Source: an uncultured Owenweeksia sp. (GTDB lineage: Bacteria > Bacteroidota > Bacteroidia > Flavobacteriales > Schleiferiaceae). Taken from it: a stretch of 64,000 nt of DNA. The stretch is taken from contig CAKZRR010000009.1 in NCBI GenBank assembly GCA_937146805.1, positions 1 through 64,000 on the forward strand, given 5' to 3'. Below, piece by piece: positions 63,349 through 64,000 of the stretch (its first letter is position 1; each line of letters opens with the position of its first letter). Made by a program: the position numbers and the translations under genes. The notes below the pieces were generated by a model that saw only the letters and a list, made by a program, of their open reading frames with translations, had not been told where the DNA came from and made no database searches.

Positions 63349-63365
63349 CGCTCAGATCAAAAAAA

Positions 63366-64000
63366 TTAAACAAAATCTAACAACTCATTCGCAAAAATCC
63401 ATGCGGCAATGAGTAATATAAAATATCCAAAACCTACTTTTAGCTGTGCACTGTTTACACGGTTTACAAATGCAAACCCAACAAAAATGCCCGCCACCGC
63501 AATAAGTGTAAAAGGCAACAACATAGACCACTCAATAGTGCGTGCTGCCACATCTCCGGTAAAGCCAACTAACGAATTACAGGCAATAATAAACAGTGAA
63601 GTACCAGCAGCTTTTTTCATGGGTAACCGTGCAATAAAAACCAATGCTGGAACAATAAGGAAACCTCCACCTGCTCCAACTAATCCCGTTAAAAGCCCCA
63701 CAAATGCACCTTGAAAACCCAGTAACAAATAGCTTACTGGTTTCTCATCAATCTCTACAATTTTCCCATTTCCCGAACGAATCATTCGTACCGCAGAAAA
63801 CACCATAAGGATAGCAAACAACACCAATACACCTGCACCTTTGCTAAAAGAAGTTTGCCCAATGGTGAACAACACATCTGGAATTTTGGGAACTAAAATT
63901 CTACGGGTAAGGAATATGGCCGCCACCGATGGCAAGCCAAAATAAACAGCCGTTAGCAAGCTGAGTTGTTTATGTCGGTACCTATTAACTGCCCCAATAC
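63366..64000 (-). CDS. sulfite exporter TauE/SafE family protein, 5' end outside the window
   Basis: Partial: the reading stays open to the window edge (in-frame peptide IGAVNRYRHKQLSLLTAVYFG between 64000 and the TTG at 63959), so the true start lies further right. About 211 residues are seen, with six or seven membrane segments and the family's GLLTGLVGAGGGFLIVPALV. Members export sulfite, sulfoacetate or related anions. It precedes the rhodanese gene on its strand. Confidence 0.88.
   Translation of the reverse strand, partial: IGAVNRYRHKQLSLLTAVYFGLPSVAAIFLTRRILVPKIPDVLFTIGQTSFSKGAGVLVLFAILMVFSAVRMIRSGNGKIVEIDEKPVSYLLLGFQGAFVGLLTGLVGAGGGFLIVPALVFIARLPMKKAAGTSLFIIACNSLVGFTGDVAARTIEWSMLLPFTLIAVAGIFVGFAFVNRVNSAQLKVGFGYFILLIAAWIFANELLDFV

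Overview
This window is chromosomal DNA from a member of the Bacteroidota, most likely the Flavobacteriales. The evidence is the gldE/gldD gliding-motility pair behind mutY and ssb, the order etfB-etfA-bifunctional nuclease-CNT transporter-thyA-folA beside a PDH E1-beta gene, SusC-like TonB receptors with carboxypeptidase-like N-domains, DUF5686, HYC_CC_PP and GH3 proteins, OmpA with thrombospondin-3 repeats, RHS cores of the YYPFGM type, and promoters of the Bacteroidota form (TTG, about 17-21 nt, TAnnTTTG) with no clear Shine-Dalgarno sequences. The DNA is AT-rich and densely coded, and many genes begin with TTG.

Layout. 0.2-9.5 kb: a YkuD transpeptidase, a glycosyltransferase, an O-methyltransferase and an M16 protease, Dps, small secreted proteins, and an S9 peptidase between strong terminators. 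9.5-21 kb: conserved housekeeping. HU, a TPR protein, a 29-residue basic protein and RNase G run leftward. mutY-ssb-gldE-gldD-pentapeptide protein and tig-clpP-clpX run rightward. 21-31.8 kb: a thymidylate/energy block on the minus strand (etfB-etfA-BFN-lipocalin protein-CNT transporter, then thyA-TonB_C-like protein-folA), with pdhB divergent. 32-37.6 kb: small secreted proteins around a membrane pyrophosphatase with a long C-terminal extension, then two duplicated lipoproteins. 37.6-48.3 kb: a deoxynucleoside kinase, GH3, DUF2797, an LPG-synthase-like membrane protein, a queuosine-precursor transporter, SppA, then folK with a second deoxynucleoside kinase, an OmpA protein and a SpoU methyltransferase. 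48.3-51.3 kb: mutS, tRNA-Gly and tRNA-Leu.

Accessory DNA is concentrated at 51.2-55 kb. A small GIY-YIG endonuclease gene sits between two copies of the 3' end of tRNA-Leu, which looks like a miniature integrated cassette. It is followed by an orphan RHS C-terminal module coupled by a 1-nt overlap to a lipoprotein (candidate effector/immunity pair), a broken small secreted gene and a sulfotransferase. 55-64 kb: a metal-uptake cluster of likely copper type (HYC_CC_PP protein, HMA-domain protein, TonB receptor), an NA37 nucleoid protein, a DUF5686 protein, a lipoprotein, and a rhodanese/TauE pair cut by the window end.

The strongest candidate for something new is the tRNA-Leu/GIY-YIG cassette. 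The orphan RHS pair and the extended pyrophosphatase come next. All family calls rest on reading motifs by eye; no database search was run.
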